Part shown: positions 9,158-17,191 of the stretch, piece after piece
How the letters are laid out: the number at the start of each line of letters is the position of its first letter
How positions within the stretch are numbered: the stretch's first letter is position 1
Source: Dyadobacter sp. CY261
Lineage (GTDB): Bacteria > Bacteroidota > Bacteroidia > Cytophagales > Spirosomataceae
NCBI RefSeq assembly: GCF_021440085.1
Contig: NZ_JAKCPW010000011.1
Coordinates: 62,001 to 126,000, forward strand
Direction of reading: 5' to 3'
Length of the DNA stretch: 64,000 bases
The notes under the pieces: generated by a model
Seen by the model: only the letters and a program-made list of their open reading frames with translations
The model's database searches: none
Told to the model about the DNA's origin: nothing
Position numbers and translations under genes: made by a program

Positions 9158-10384
9158 CTGCCGGTACCTCTTCAGCACCACCTCATTCAACTGATGTCCC
9201 AACCCCGGCGCATCCGACACGTGGATAAAACCATTCTCGAAACGCTCGATCGGCGACAGCAACTCGGCGCGCCAGGGGACTTCGCCGTAGGCATATTCGA
9301 GAATGGAAAAGTTGGGAATGGATGCGCATACCTGCACGCTGGCTGCCGTGGAGACGGGACCGCTCGGGTTATGGGGCGCAATGGCGATGTTGCCTGCGGT
9401 CTCTGCGAGTGCGGCAATGAAGCGCAGCTCCTGAATACCGCCACAATGCTTCACGTCGGGCATGATCACGTCGAGCGCGCGGGTGGCAATGAGTTCGGCG
9501 AAGCCTTGCCTGCCGAAAATCGATTCTCCTCCCGCAGAAGGCTGCCTGGTGGCATCGGTAATGGCGAGGGTTTCTGCGGGAAATTTTTGGGGATCGACGG
9601 GTTCTTCAAACCAATATAAGTTGGATTTTTCCAAACGTTTGGCCGTGGAGATGGCCAGTTCCTGGTTCAAATGGCTGTGCACGTCGATCAGCAGATCGGT
9701 GTCCGGTCCGATGGTCCGCCTGACAGCCTCGATGCAGGTTATGGCGTAGTCAATATCCGAAGCGACCTGCTTTTCGTCCGACGATTTCAAAGGTTTCATA
9801 TCATCAAATGGCGCGAGCTTCACGGCTTTGAAGCCACTTTTCAATGCACTTTCCGCATTGGCCTGAAATGCGCTGATGAGCCGGCGGCCATTGGCGTCGC
9901 GTTCGTTGGTCGCGCGGTTGATATTGGCATACACCTTCAATTCATTGCGCAGCTTGCCGCCCAGCAGATCATACACCGGCACACCCAAAGCCTTTCCTTT
10001 CAAATCCCAAAGCGCATGTTCGATGGCGCTGAACGCCGTAATGGCGATCTTGCCCCTTTCAAAAGCCTTCTGAAAACTACGCTGCCGGTACTGTTCCACC
10101 GCAAAGGGCGACTCACCCTTCACGAACCGGAACAAACTGTTCAATTCGGTCCGCAGCTGGCTTCCACCATCCTTCACCGCCGCCGAAAACCCGTGCGATG
10201 CCTCCCCGAATCCTGTAAGTCCCTTATTGGTAACAAGTTCAACAAAGTGCCAGTTACCGCGCTGGTTAACCTTGACTTCATGAATACGGATGTCGGTAAT
10301 GAGCAACTTGGTGTCGGCTTGCGGAATGTCGAGCGACAGCGCAGGAAGTAGGGCAGCGTTTTTTAGAAAGTGGCGACGGAACAT
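9155..10384 (-). CDS. Mandelate racemase/muconate lactonizing-like enolase-superfamily enzyme
   Basis: Metal-dependent enzyme, 409 residues, of the enolase superfamily, which abstracts a proton next to a carboxylate; members in glycan loci are often acid-sugar dehydratases. The N-terminal capping domain covers about 27-155 and the barrel 160-390. Visible active-site elements are KAVK near 186-189, the metal ligands Asp234 (LLIDVHSH), Glu260/261 (WFEEP) and Glu287 (GGES), and His338 in APHNPSGPV, which places it nearer mandelate racemase than muconate cycloisomerase. The first 25 residues (MFRRHFLKNAALLPALSLDI) look like a twin-arginine export signal, unusual for this superfamily and suggesting a periplasmic enzyme. 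Last gene of the sulfatase cluster; substrate unknown. Confidence 0.88.
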   Translation of the reverse strand: MFRRHFLKNAALLPALSLDIPQADTKLLITDIRIHEVKVNQRGNWHFVELVTNKGLTGFGEASHGFSAAVKDGGSQLRTELNSLFRFVKGESPFAVEQYRQRSFQKAFERGKIAITAFSAIEHALWDLKGKALGVPVYDLLGGKLRNELKVYANINRATNERDANGRRLISAFQANAESALKSGFKAVKLAPFDDMKPLKSSDEKQVASDIDYAITCIEAVRRTIGPDTDLLIDVHSHLNQELAISTAKRLEKSNLYWFEEPVDPQKFPAETLAITDATRQPSAGGESIFGRQGFAELIATRALDVIMPDVKHCGGIQELRFIAALAETAGNIAIAPHNPSGPVSTAASVQVCASIPNFSILEYAYGEVPWRAELLSPIERFENGFIHVSDAPGLGHQLNEVVLKRYRQ

Positions 10385-10424
10385 GGGTGGCGTTGGGGCT
10401 TATGGTGGATGGTTGGAAGATTTT

Positions 10425-10526
10425 GACCATAGACGATAGACCATGGACCATGTTTCTATGCTTAGGACTCCGGTTTTCATCGCTCTAAGGCACTACGAAC
10501 CCATGGTCCGTGGTAAACGGTCGGCA
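10425..10526. repeat. Heptad inverted array 2
   Basis: Four GAC units at 10425, 10432, 10439 and 10446 (GACCATA, GACGATA, GACCATG, GACCATG) face GTC-type units at 10506, 10513 (GTAAACG, degenerate) and 10520. The 50 bases between are unique. The array fills the boundary between sulfatase 1 (stop 10532) and the enolase-family gene (start 10384), both on the minus strand. Confidence 0.85.
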
Positions 10527-10531
10527 CGCGC

Positions 10532-12097
10532 TCAGGGAATCACCTCCTTCACCGGCCGCTTATACTGCCCCTTCTCATCCACTGGCCTCGCGTCAGCGTA
10601 GTCGGGGTTTATGTAGCCGGTTGCTTTTTCCTGCTTGCTCAGTTCCCCGAGTAGTTGCTTTTTTAGCTTTTCACCGTTGGGTGACTGGTACAAGTTGGTC
10701 GTTTCGGCAGGATCTTTGGAAAGATCGTACAGTTCCGACCAGCCTTCCTCGCCGGGATACTGAATCAGCTTCCCGGTTTCGGTGCGGACTGCCTTGATCG
10801 TCGGGGTATTGTATGGCGTTTCATAGAAATACTCGTACAGGAAAGACGTCCGCCACCCTTTGGCTTTGTCTTCGATCAGCGGCACCCAGCTTTTGCCCTG
10901 GAACGAAGCGGGTGCGGGAACGCCTGCCAGGTCGAGCAACGTCGGTGCATTGTCCAGGTTCAGCACCATTTGGTCGATCTTTTTGCCTTTGGGAAAACGG
11001 GCGGGATAGCGCACCAGCAGCGGAATACGGATGGACTCCTCATAGGCTGCCCGCTTGTCACCCAAGCCGTGCTCGCCGAAGAAAAAGCCGTTGTCACTGG
11101 AAAAAATGACGACCGTATTCTGATCCAGTTTCAACGAATCGAGCACGCTCAAAATGCGGCCAACATTCTCATCGACGCCTTTAAGCGCACCGAAATAGTT
11201 ACGGATTTTCTGATCATTGTTTTCCGTCCAGGAAGCGCTGGTGCTGCCATTCGGAGCTGCATTCGCATTCTGGGCGCCATTCGCATTCCCGGATGCGCCG
11301 CCATTCTGCCTGCGAGGGGTTTCGATCTGGTTTTTGTACGGCGAAGTGAGGCTTTCGGTTACTGGTTTAGTCAACTTCACTTGTGCAAATGTATCCTTAT
11401 GCCGCACCGGTGGCTGGAACGGGCCATGTCCCGATTTAAATGCCAGCGTAACCAGCAATGTCTCGTTCTTGTGCTGCTTGATGTACTCGATCGCATTGGT
11501 CGTCGAAACGTCATCTACCCATCCATGGCTAGGCTCCGTTTTTCCATTCACCTCGATTGGGCAATCGAAATACTGGCCCTGGCCGACAAAACTGGCCGAA
11601 TAATCGAAGCCGGGCCGCTTGCCGGTTTCCTTCCCCATATGCCATTTACCGAAGAATGCCGTGGTGTAGCCAGCCTTACGTAGCTCCGTGGCGTAGGTGA
11701 CGGTGGTATCCGACAGCCCGGTATGGTTATTAGCAATGCCATTCAAATGATTGTAACGCCCATTCAGCATTGTCGACCGGCTGGGCGAGCATAGTGAATT
11801 GATCACAAACGCATTCCGGAAACGAACGCCCTCGTTGGCGAGGCGGTCGAGATTTGGTGTGGTGAACCACGGGAACCGCGCTTTGTCGCCCTGCTCCTGC
11901 TGCACAACACTCAAAGCATCGAAGCGCTGGTCGTCGGTATAAATGAGAATAATGTTTGGTCGGGCCGCGGTCGGTCGGGCCGCGATCGGTCGGGCCGCGA
12001 TCGGTCGGGCCGCGGTCTGTTGGGTCGTCGGTTGGGGCTGCTGTGCAAACGCCGTGGCGGCGGTGAGAAGCAGCAGGTTTATTAGTAGGGATTTCAT
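10532..12097 (-). CDS. Secreted sulfatase 1 (type I, Cys-type)
   Basis: Sulfate-ester hydrolase of the alkaline-phosphatase superfamily, 521 residues from the chosen ATG at 12097. The frame stays open to 12196, but those 33 extra codons are read-through of the heptad array, whereas Met at 12097 begins a good signal peptide (MKSLLINLLLLTAATAFAQ). A linker of AARPI/AARPT repeats (residues 29-47) precedes the metal-binding NIILIYTDDQ at 48-57. The formylglycine motif is CSPSR with Cys103; later motifs GKWHMG and SSDNGFFFGEHG are also present. Maturation needs a formylglycine-generating enzyme, not encoded here. Substrate cannot be told from sequence by eye. Confidence 0.93.
   Translation of the reverse strand: MKSLLINLLLLTAATAFAQQPQPTTQQTAARPIAARPIAARPTAARPNIILIYTDDQRFDALSVVQQEQGDKARFPWFTTPNLDRLANEGVRFRNAFVINSLCSPSRSTMLNGRYNHLNGIANNHTGLSDTTVTYATELRKAGYTTAFFGKWHMGKETGKRPGFDYSASFVGQGQYFDCPIEVNGKTEPSHGWVDDVSTTNAIEYIKQHKNETLLVTLAFKSGHGPFQPPVRHKDTFAQVKLTKPVTESLTSPYKNQIETPRRQNGGASGNANGAQNANAAPNGSTSASWTENNDQKIRNYFGALKGVDENVGRILSVLDSLKLDQNTVVIFSSDNGFFFGEHGLGDKRAAYEESIRIPLLVRYPARFPKGKKIDQMVLNLDNAPTLLDLAGVPAPASFQGKSWVPLIEDKAKGWRTSFLYEYFYETPYNTPTIKAVRTETGKLIQYPGEEGWSELYDLSKDPAETTNLYQSPNGEKLKKQLLGELSKQEKATGYINPDYADARPVDEKGQYKRPVKEVIP
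11958..12017. repeat. 15-bp in-frame tandem repeat in sulfatase 1
   Basis: Four copies of GGTCGGGCCGCGRTC start at 11958, 11973, 11988 and 12003. On the minus strand they encode AARPI or AARPT, lengthening the linker between signal peptide and catalytic domain without changing frame. Each unit can be split into a heptad (GTCGGGC) and an octad, so it may derive from the heptad family. Confidence 0.88.
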
Positions 12098-12130
12098 GGG
12101 GCGTTGGGTTGATTTTGGTGACGTTGGTGT

Positions 12131-12204
12131 GACCATGGACGATAGACCATGGACCATGTTGTGTCGGCTGACCATGGTCGGCGGTCTATCGTCCATGGTC
12201 AGCG
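12131..12204. repeat. Heptad inverted array 3
   Basis: Four GAC units at 12131, 12138, 12145 and 12152 (GACCATG, GACGATA, GACCATG, GACCATG), a spacer with one more unit at 12170, then four GTC units at 12177, 12184, 12191 and 12198 (GTCGGCG, GTCTATC, GTCCATG, GTCAGCG). It lies between sulfatase 2 (stop 12216) and sulfatase 1 (start 12097), in what would be the leader of sulfatase 1. Confidence 0.9.
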
Positions 12205-12215
12205 GCCGCAGGCCG

Positions 12216-13634
12216 CTATTCCGGCGCTATCGGTAATGGCAAATAGTCACGGTTCAAAATCATCCATTCCTGCAAACGGGTTTTTAAATCGTGCTCAATG
12301 GTGGCGACTTCGGCTTTGCCGGATAGGTTGTTGGTTTCATCGGGGTCGGCTTCGAGGTCGTAGATTTCGAACATTTTGCGGCGATCGGCGAAGAGGAGTT
12401 TGTCGTACTTTTCTTCGAGTTTGCCTTCGGCGTGCTGCTGTTTCAATTCGAGCCAGAAGGGTTGACCGGCGAAGTCTACCGGGTGGTAGGGAATCTGCCA
12501 GATCGCATTGTAGATCAGCTTATATTTTTTATTAAAAATCGTCCTGCCAAGGTCAAAATTGGAAGAGTTCGTAGGTAACCCTTGCCCGTGCGCACCGCGG
12601 ACAGCAAAAATGTAATCATGACCTCCCTGCTGCGGATCGGCGAATGCGGGCGTGAGGCTTTTGCCGGTAATATCCTTGGGAACCGGCAGCCCTGCCACAG
12701 TAAGGAACGTCGGAGCAATGTCGATACCGGACACGAGGGCATTACTGACCGCCCCGCCCTTGATCAAACCGGGATGACGGATAATGAGCGGCACGTGAAT
12801 GCCCAGGTCGTACAATGTACCCTTGCCGCGCAGCAATGCACCTCCATTATCGCCAATGAACACGATGAGCGTGTTTTCTTCCAAGCCGCGCTTTTTCAAA
12901 TCTTCCAAAACGCGGCCCACATCGCTGTCGAGCCGCTGGATTTCACCGAGATAGGCAGCAAAATCGGCGCGTACGCCCTTGGTGTCGGGCCAATGTGCCG
13001 GCAATGTGAGCGTTTGCGGGTCGGGTTCGAAGTTTTTGGCATTAAAAATCCTGTGCGGGTCGCTGTAACCGACCTGCACGAAGAATGGCTTGTTTTTGGG
13101 CGCTTTGTCGAGGAATTCGGCGTATTGCTGGAAAATACTATCGCGGTTACCGGTCGCATTCAGGTAATCGACGCGGTTTTTGAATGTTTCCAGACCATAT
13201 TTTTCCAAAACGGTCACCGTTTCGGGCACCCGTCGGTTGCCGTCGAGGTGAAAATTGCGCCCGAGAATGCCGGTATAATAACCGCCTTTGCGCAAAAGTT
13301 CGGGATAGGAAGTTACCGAGGCATCGAGCGGGGCCGAGAACCGGGTCATCTGGATATCCAGCGTATTGCGCCCGGTCATAATGGCCGCGCGCGAGAGCAC
13401 GCATTGCGGCGCGGTAGTGTACGCCCGCGTGAAGCGGATGCCCTCCTGCGCGAGCCGGTCTATATTCGGCGTTTTAATCTGCGGATAACCACAACTGCTC
13501 AAAAACGGGGCGCTATGATCGTCGGATACAATGAGGACAATGTTGGGTGGTTGGGGGGCTTTCTTCTTTTGAGCGTGGGCAGGCCACGTTGCGGCTTGCA
13601 AGAGCGCGGTGGCAAATAGAAGTTGTTTTAGCAT
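12216..13634 (-). CDS. Secreted sulfatase 2 (type I, Cys-type)
   Basis: Sulfatase of 472 residues with signal peptide MLKQLLFATALLQAATWPAHAQ. Metal-binding NIVLIVSDDHSAP is at 31-43; the formylglycine motif is CVLSR with Cys78, followed by AAIMTGRN. IVFIGDNGGALLRGKG and a C-terminal EIYDLEADPDETNNLS match the short heparan/choline-type sulfatases of glycan loci, but a specific substrate is not claimed. Unlike the other three sulfatases it has no repeat-derived linker after the signal peptide. Heptad arrays flank it on both sides (12131-12204 and 13664-13804). Confidence 0.93.
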   Translation of the reverse strand: MLKQLLFATALLQAATWPAHAQKKKAPQPPNIVLIVSDDHSAPFLSSCGYPQIKTPNIDRLAQEGIRFTRAYTTAPQCVLSRAAIMTGRNTLDIQMTRFSAPLDASVTSYPELLRKGGYYTGILGRNFHLDGNRRVPETVTVLEKYGLETFKNRVDYLNATGNRDSIFQQYAEFLDKAPKNKPFFVQVGYSDPHRIFNAKNFEPDPQTLTLPAHWPDTKGVRADFAAYLGEIQRLDSDVGRVLEDLKKRGLEENTLIVFIGDNGGALLRGKGTLYDLGIHVPLIIRHPGLIKGGAVSNALVSGIDIAPTFLTVAGLPVPKDITGKSLTPAFADPQQGGHDYIFAVRGAHGQGLPTNSSNFDLGRTIFNKKYKLIYNAIWQIPYHPVDFAGQPFWLELKQQHAEGKLEEKYDKLLFADRRKMFEIYDLEADPDETNNLSGKAEVATIEHDLKTRLQEWMILNRDYLPLPIAPE

Positions 13635-13663
13635 GAAGTTGTTGGTTTGTTTTTTTGATCACC

Positions 13664-13804
13664 GACCGCTGACGACCGACCGCCGATCTCATGTTTGCGA
13701 TCCATGTTTGCGATCTTTATTACTTAATTATTCTTTGTTTTTATTCTGACTTAAACCCCAAAACCGCAAGTCGGCGGTCAGCGGTCGGCCGTCGGCGGTC
13801 ATCT
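13664..13804. repeat. Heptad inverted array 4
   Basis: GAC units at 13664, 13671 and 13678 (GACCGCT, GACGACC, GACCGCC) face five GTC units at 13770, 13777, 13784, 13791 and 13798 (GTCGGCG, GTCAGCG, GTCGGCC, GTCGGCG, GTCATCT). The 85-base centre is AT-rich and unique. It separates sulfatase 3 from sulfatase 2; the last unit contains the sulfatase 3 stop codon (13799-13801). Confidence 0.9.
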
Positions 13805-15613
13805 TGCAATTTCCACATAAAACGGCCCCGTCACCCCTCCCTGCCCTTCAAACCACGATTCCACGAGGTAATCCCCTTTTTTTAGCCACACCTTATCGAT
13901 CGGTACCGCATTGCTATCTCCCTTCGCCACCGCACTCCTTTGCACGTGGCCTACGCGCACGAGGCTTCTTGTGCCTTTGGCGATCGGGGACGTGTGGATG
14001 GAGCGGAGGTTGTAATAACCGTCCCGGGCGATGGTGATGTTCCAATAGCCGGTTGCTTTGTCGGAAAGCCACGCACCCATGCTCGTACCGTTTAGGTCCT
14101 GTCGGGTGAGGATGGACACCGGTTCATGTACCGAACCGACGATAATGCGCCTGGGCGTCAGGTTCGGGCTGTTTGAAATGTCGGTAAAGATGCTATCCAG
14201 CTCTTTTTTCAACTGCCTGGCCAAAGCGGGTTGCGATTGCACGAGGTTGTTTTGTTCAAAAGGATCTTTGTCCATATCGAACAACCCGAATGTATGCAGG
14301 TCATCTCCGTCGGCATTGAATGCTACCAGTTTGAAATTATTCCGGTAAAAGGCCGCATTGCGGTAAGGCTCGGGCCAGCCGCGGTTCCATGCGTTGTAAA
14401 AGGTGCGCGGGGAAGGTGCCAGCTTGCCCTGAATGGTCTTCAATACGGAACGTCCATCCGTTTTCAGATTAGCGGGCAAAGGGACCTTCACCGCTTCCAG
14501 TACAGTTGGAAGCACGTCGATATGCGCTGTCAATGCATTCACTTCCTTATCGGCTTCAAAAAGCCCCGCGCCGGAAATCAGGAACGGCACCCGCGTACCG
14601 CCCTCCCAGGCACTTCCTTTCAGTCCCCGGAAACCTGCATTGAAGCGCAATTGCTGATTACCATTATCGGTAACAAATATTACAATGGTGTTTTCTTCCA
14701 ATCCCTGCTTTTTGAGCTCTGCGAGAATGCGGCCGACGTTGTCATCGATATTGGTCGCCATGCCGTACACTTTGCGAGCGTCGGCTTTGTCCTTGTCAGT
14801 CATTTTTGCCCAGGCTTTGTCTTGCTGCCGGTCGGTTTCGGTGTCAAATGCGAGGTCTTTGTACATATCCTCGTACTTTTTGGGCAGCTGCAACGGGGTG
14901 TGCGGCGCATTGTAGGATACATACAAAAAGAAGGGCGCAGAACGCTTTTCGCGCAGGAATTCGAGGGCCTGATCGGTGAAAATATCCGAGCAGTAGCCCT
15001 GTCGCTTTACTTTCCGGTCGTTTTCGGCCAGGGTCGTATTAAAATAGCTGCTGTCGGTGCGGACGAAATTTTCGTAAAAGTCCCCCGGCTGCCCTACCCC
15101 GCCACCGCCGTGGATCAGGCTGTACTGGAAACCCTGGTCAGAGGGCCTGAACGGATAGTTATCACCTAAATGCCATTTACCTACAATACCTGTCTTATAG
15201 CCATTTTTGGAAAGGATTTCGGCCAATGTTGTTTCCTCTGCGGCCATGATCGCGCCGCCGTTGTAAGTGTCGTGTACGCCCGTACGCTGGTGGTACCGGC
15301 CCGTGAGCAGACTGGCACGCGTGGGGGCACATACGGGAGAGTTATGGAAGTTGGTCAACCGCGTGGAGCGTGCCGCGAGCTGGTCGATATTCGGCGTTTT
15401 CACGTGCGGATTACCTGTAAAACCAAAATCACCATAACCCTGGTCGTCAGTCATGATGAGGAGGATGTTGGGGGGATGACCGCCGACGGCCGACCGCTGA
15501 CGGCCGATGGTCTGTTGACTGTTGGCGCCTGGGCGTTGACCATGGACCATAGACGATGGGCCACAGATGGTTATCAGGGACAGGGCAAGGATTGTGATGA
15601 GCTGTTTGTTCAT
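13799..15613 (-). CDS. Secreted sulfatase 3 (arylsulfatase A-like), with C-terminal extension
   Basis: Sulfatase of 604 residues. The N-terminal hydrophobic stretch (about 1-17) is a signal peptide; residues 18-48 are a low-complexity linker encoded by heptad repeats (SSMVHGQRP and GRQRSAVGG). Metal-binding NILLIMTDDQGYGD starts at 49, formylglycine motif CAPTR at Cys95, then ASLLTGRY, and FVTDNGNQQLR. After the catalytic domain about 90 residues form a beta-rich C-terminal module (GYWNITIARDGYYNLRSIHT) that may bind carbohydrate. The start overlaps the stop of sulfatase 4 by four bases (ATGA), so the two are translationally coupled. Confidence 0.93.
   Translation of the reverse strand: MNKQLITILALSLITICGPSSMVHGQRPGANSQQTIGRQRSAVGGHPPNILLIMTDDQGYGDFGFTGNPHVKTPNIDQLAARSTRLTNFHNSPVCAPTRASLLTGRYHQRTGVHDTYNGGAIMAAEETTLAEILSKNGYKTGIVGKWHLGDNYPFRPSDQGFQYSLIHGGGGVGQPGDFYENFVRTDSSYFNTTLAENDRKVKRQGYCSDIFTDQALEFLREKRSAPFFLYVSYNAPHTPLQLPKKYEDMYKDLAFDTETDRQQDKAWAKMTDKDKADARKVYGMATNIDDNVGRILAELKKQGLEENTIVIFVTDNGNQQLRFNAGFRGLKGSAWEGGTRVPFLISGAGLFEADKEVNALTAHIDVLPTVLEAVKVPLPANLKTDGRSVLKTIQGKLAPSPRTFYNAWNRGWPEPYRNAAFYRNNFKLVAFNADGDDLHTFGLFDMDKDPFEQNNLVQSQPALARQLKKELDSIFTDISNSPNLTPRRIIVGSVHEPVSILTRQDLNGTSMGAWLSDKATGYWNITIARDGYYNLRSIHTSPIAKGTRSLVRVGHVQRSAVAKGDSNAVPIDKVWLKKGDYLVESWFEGQGGVTGPFYVEIAR
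15478..15558. repeat. Heptad array 5, inside the sulfatase 3 coding region
   Basis: GAC units at 15478, 15485, 15492 and 15499 with a GAT unit at 15506 (GC-type: GACCGCC, GACGGCC, GACCGCT, GACGGCC), then AT-type GACCATG, GACCATA and GACGATG at 15538, 15545 and 15552. All run one way with no facing GTC arm nearby. Read on the minus strand it encodes the linker of sulfatase 3 in frame. Confidence 0.88.
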
Positions 15614-17082
15614 TTTGCTTCCTGTTTCCCGGGATACACCTTATCGATGGAAGCGCCTTCGTCGCCTTGCTGTTTCATCCAGGCTTCGAGTTCGGTTTTC
15701 AGGCCTGCAATGCGCTGGGCGTACTGCGGGTCTTTGGCGAGGTTTTTCAGCTCGAACGGATCTTTTTCTGTGTCATAAAATTCCACGGCTGGCCGGTTTT
15801 CGAAACGGTCGGTAATCTTTTTCGCCTTCGGATCTTTGGTGTCATCCACCCACGAGAACCACACCGCATTACGGCTCGTCGATTCGCGGTTCATCATGAA
15901 GCGGTTGTAATATTGTTTGTCGGGCGTGAGGTTCAGGATCAGCTTGTAACGATGGTCGCGGATACTGCGGATCGGGTAGGGATCGCCTTCGGGAATGTTG
16001 TTATGAATGCCGTAAGCGTAGTTGCGCGCCTCTTTGTTTTTACCCGCAATGACCGGCAAAAAGCTGCGCCCGTCGAGCCCGGTAACCGGTTTCCCGCCCG
16101 CAATGTCGATCAGCGTCGGGGTAATGTCTTCGTATTGTACTAATGCATTAGTTTCGGTGGACGGTTTCACTTTCCCCGGCCATTTAACGAGCATCGAGCT
16201 GCGCTGACCAGTATCGTACAGATTCCATTTAGCACCGGGAAATTGCGCGCCCTGCTCACCGAGGAAGATCAGGATCGTATTCTTGTCCTGACCGGTCTCT
16301 TTCAGCAACTTTTGAATATCACCCACCTGATTATCCAGTCGCCGTACTTCCGCCAGGTATTTTACAAACTGCCTGCGGGTTATCGGCGTGTCCACCCAGT
16401 TGGCCGGCAATTTCAGTTTCGCCGCGTCGAATTCAGTGGTGTCCCCTACCGTCCAGGGTGCGTGCGGGTTAATACTCATGACAAAAAGGCAATATGGCTT
16501 GTCGCTCGCCGTCATGTACTTTTTCACATCGTCCAGCCTGTAATCGTCCGTCGGTGCTACGCAGTTGGGTTCGAAACCATCGACAATGTCAAATGGAAAA
16601 ACGCTTTTCGGCTTTGTCACATGGTCTTTGCCGGTTAGGCCCACGCGGTATCCGAGGTCGGCCAGGTAATGCCCTACGCTTTTCAGGTTATCGTAAACCG
16701 GCTTGTGGTTCTGAAACGAACCGTGGCGCACCGGGTACAAACCGGTAAAAAGCGACGCGCGTGTAGGCACGCACATCGCCTCCGAAGTAAAAAGGTTATG
16801 GAATTTCAACCCATCCTTCGCCAATGCATCGATATGCGTCGTTTTCAAGTTCTGGCCGCCATAGCAGCTCAGTTGCCGGCTGTCGAGGTCGTCGGCCATG
16901 ATGATCACAATGTTCGGTTTGGCAGCCGTCGGCTTTTCACCGCCGACTGCCGACCGCTGACCGCCGATGGATGGTTGTCGGCCATGGACCGTGGACGATG
17001 TACCGCCGATCGCGTACAGCGGAATGCCGCTTAGCGACAGGATTACGTTGAGAATAATGCCAATTTTGATTGTTTTAAGCAT
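15610..17082 (-). CDS. Secreted sulfatase 4 (type I, Cys-type)
   Basis: Sulfatase of 490 residues and the first gene of the minus-strand cluster. Signal peptide at about 1-24 (MLKTIKIGIILNVILSLSGI). Residues 26-56 are a repeat-encoded linker (GGTSSTVHGRQPSIGGQRS then AVGGEKPTAAKP) very like that of sulfatase 3. Metal-binding NIVIIMADDLDS starts near 57, formylglycine motif CVPTR at Cys104, then ASLFTGLYP. LGEQGAQFPGAKW and the C-terminal FYDTEKDPFELKNLA fit sulfatases of the N-sulfoglucosamine or choline-sulfatase type. Overlaps sulfatase 3 by four bases. Confidence 0.93.
   Translation of the reverse strand: MLKTIKIGIILNVILSLSGIPLYAIGGTSSTVHGRQPSIGGQRSAVGGEKPTAAKPNIVIIMADDLDSRQLSCYGGQNLKTTHIDALAKDGLKFHNLFTSEAMCVPTRASLFTGLYPVRHGSFQNHKPVYDNLKSVGHYLADLGYRVGLTGKDHVTKPKSVFPFDIVDGFEPNCVAPTDDYRLDDVKKYMTASDKPYCLFVMSINPHAPWTVGDTTEFDAAKLKLPANWVDTPITRRQFVKYLAEVRRLDNQVGDIQKLLKETGQDKNTILIFLGEQGAQFPGAKWNLYDTGQRSSMLVKWPGKVKPSTETNALVQYEDITPTLIDIAGGKPVTGLDGRSFLPVIAGKNKEARNYAYGIHNNIPEGDPYPIRSIRDHRYKLILNLTPDKQYYNRFMMNRESTSRNAVWFSWVDDTKDPKAKKITDRFENRPAVEFYDTEKDPFELKNLAKDPQYAQRIAGLKTELEAWMKQQGDEGASIDKVYPGKQEAK
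16945..17014. repeat. Heptad array 6, inside the sulfatase 4 coding region
   Basis: GAC units at 16945, 16952, 16959 with GAT at 16966, then GACCGTG at 16987, GACGATG at 16994 and two degenerate units (TACCGCC, GATCGCG) at 17001 and 17008. They encode the linker of sulfatase 4 after the signal peptide. The facing GTC arm is array 7, upstream of the gene. Confidence 0.85.
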
Positions 17083-17123
17083 ATTTTGGTGGTTGTCGTT
17101 GTTACTATTTTCAAAAAAACAAC

Positions 17124-17191
17124 GTCCGCGGTCAGCGGTCGGCCGTCAAAAACGTCGTCCATCGTCCCCCGGCCGTCAGCCGTCGTCGGCG
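17124..17191. repeat. Heptad array 7 (GTC arm) upstream of sulfatase 4
   Basis: GTC units at 17124, 17131, 17138 and 17145 (GTCCGCG, GTCAGCG, GTCGGCC, GTCAAAA), then 17157 and 17164, and 17175 and 17182. Orientation is opposite to array 6, so the two could pair around the 5' leader and signal-peptide codons of sulfatase 4. From 17192 to 17417 I see no gene, repeat or clear promoter. Confidence 0.82.

Noticed and set aside
12098..12196. N-terminal extension of sulfatase 1 to the start at 12196
   Set aside because: The added codons are read-through of heptad array 3; the ATG at 12097 starts a clean signal peptide.
9155..17082. Many long plus-strand open frames opposite the sulfatases and enolase gene (up to 345 codons)
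   Set aside because: They are GC-driven antisense shadows of clear enzyme genes; no family motifs.
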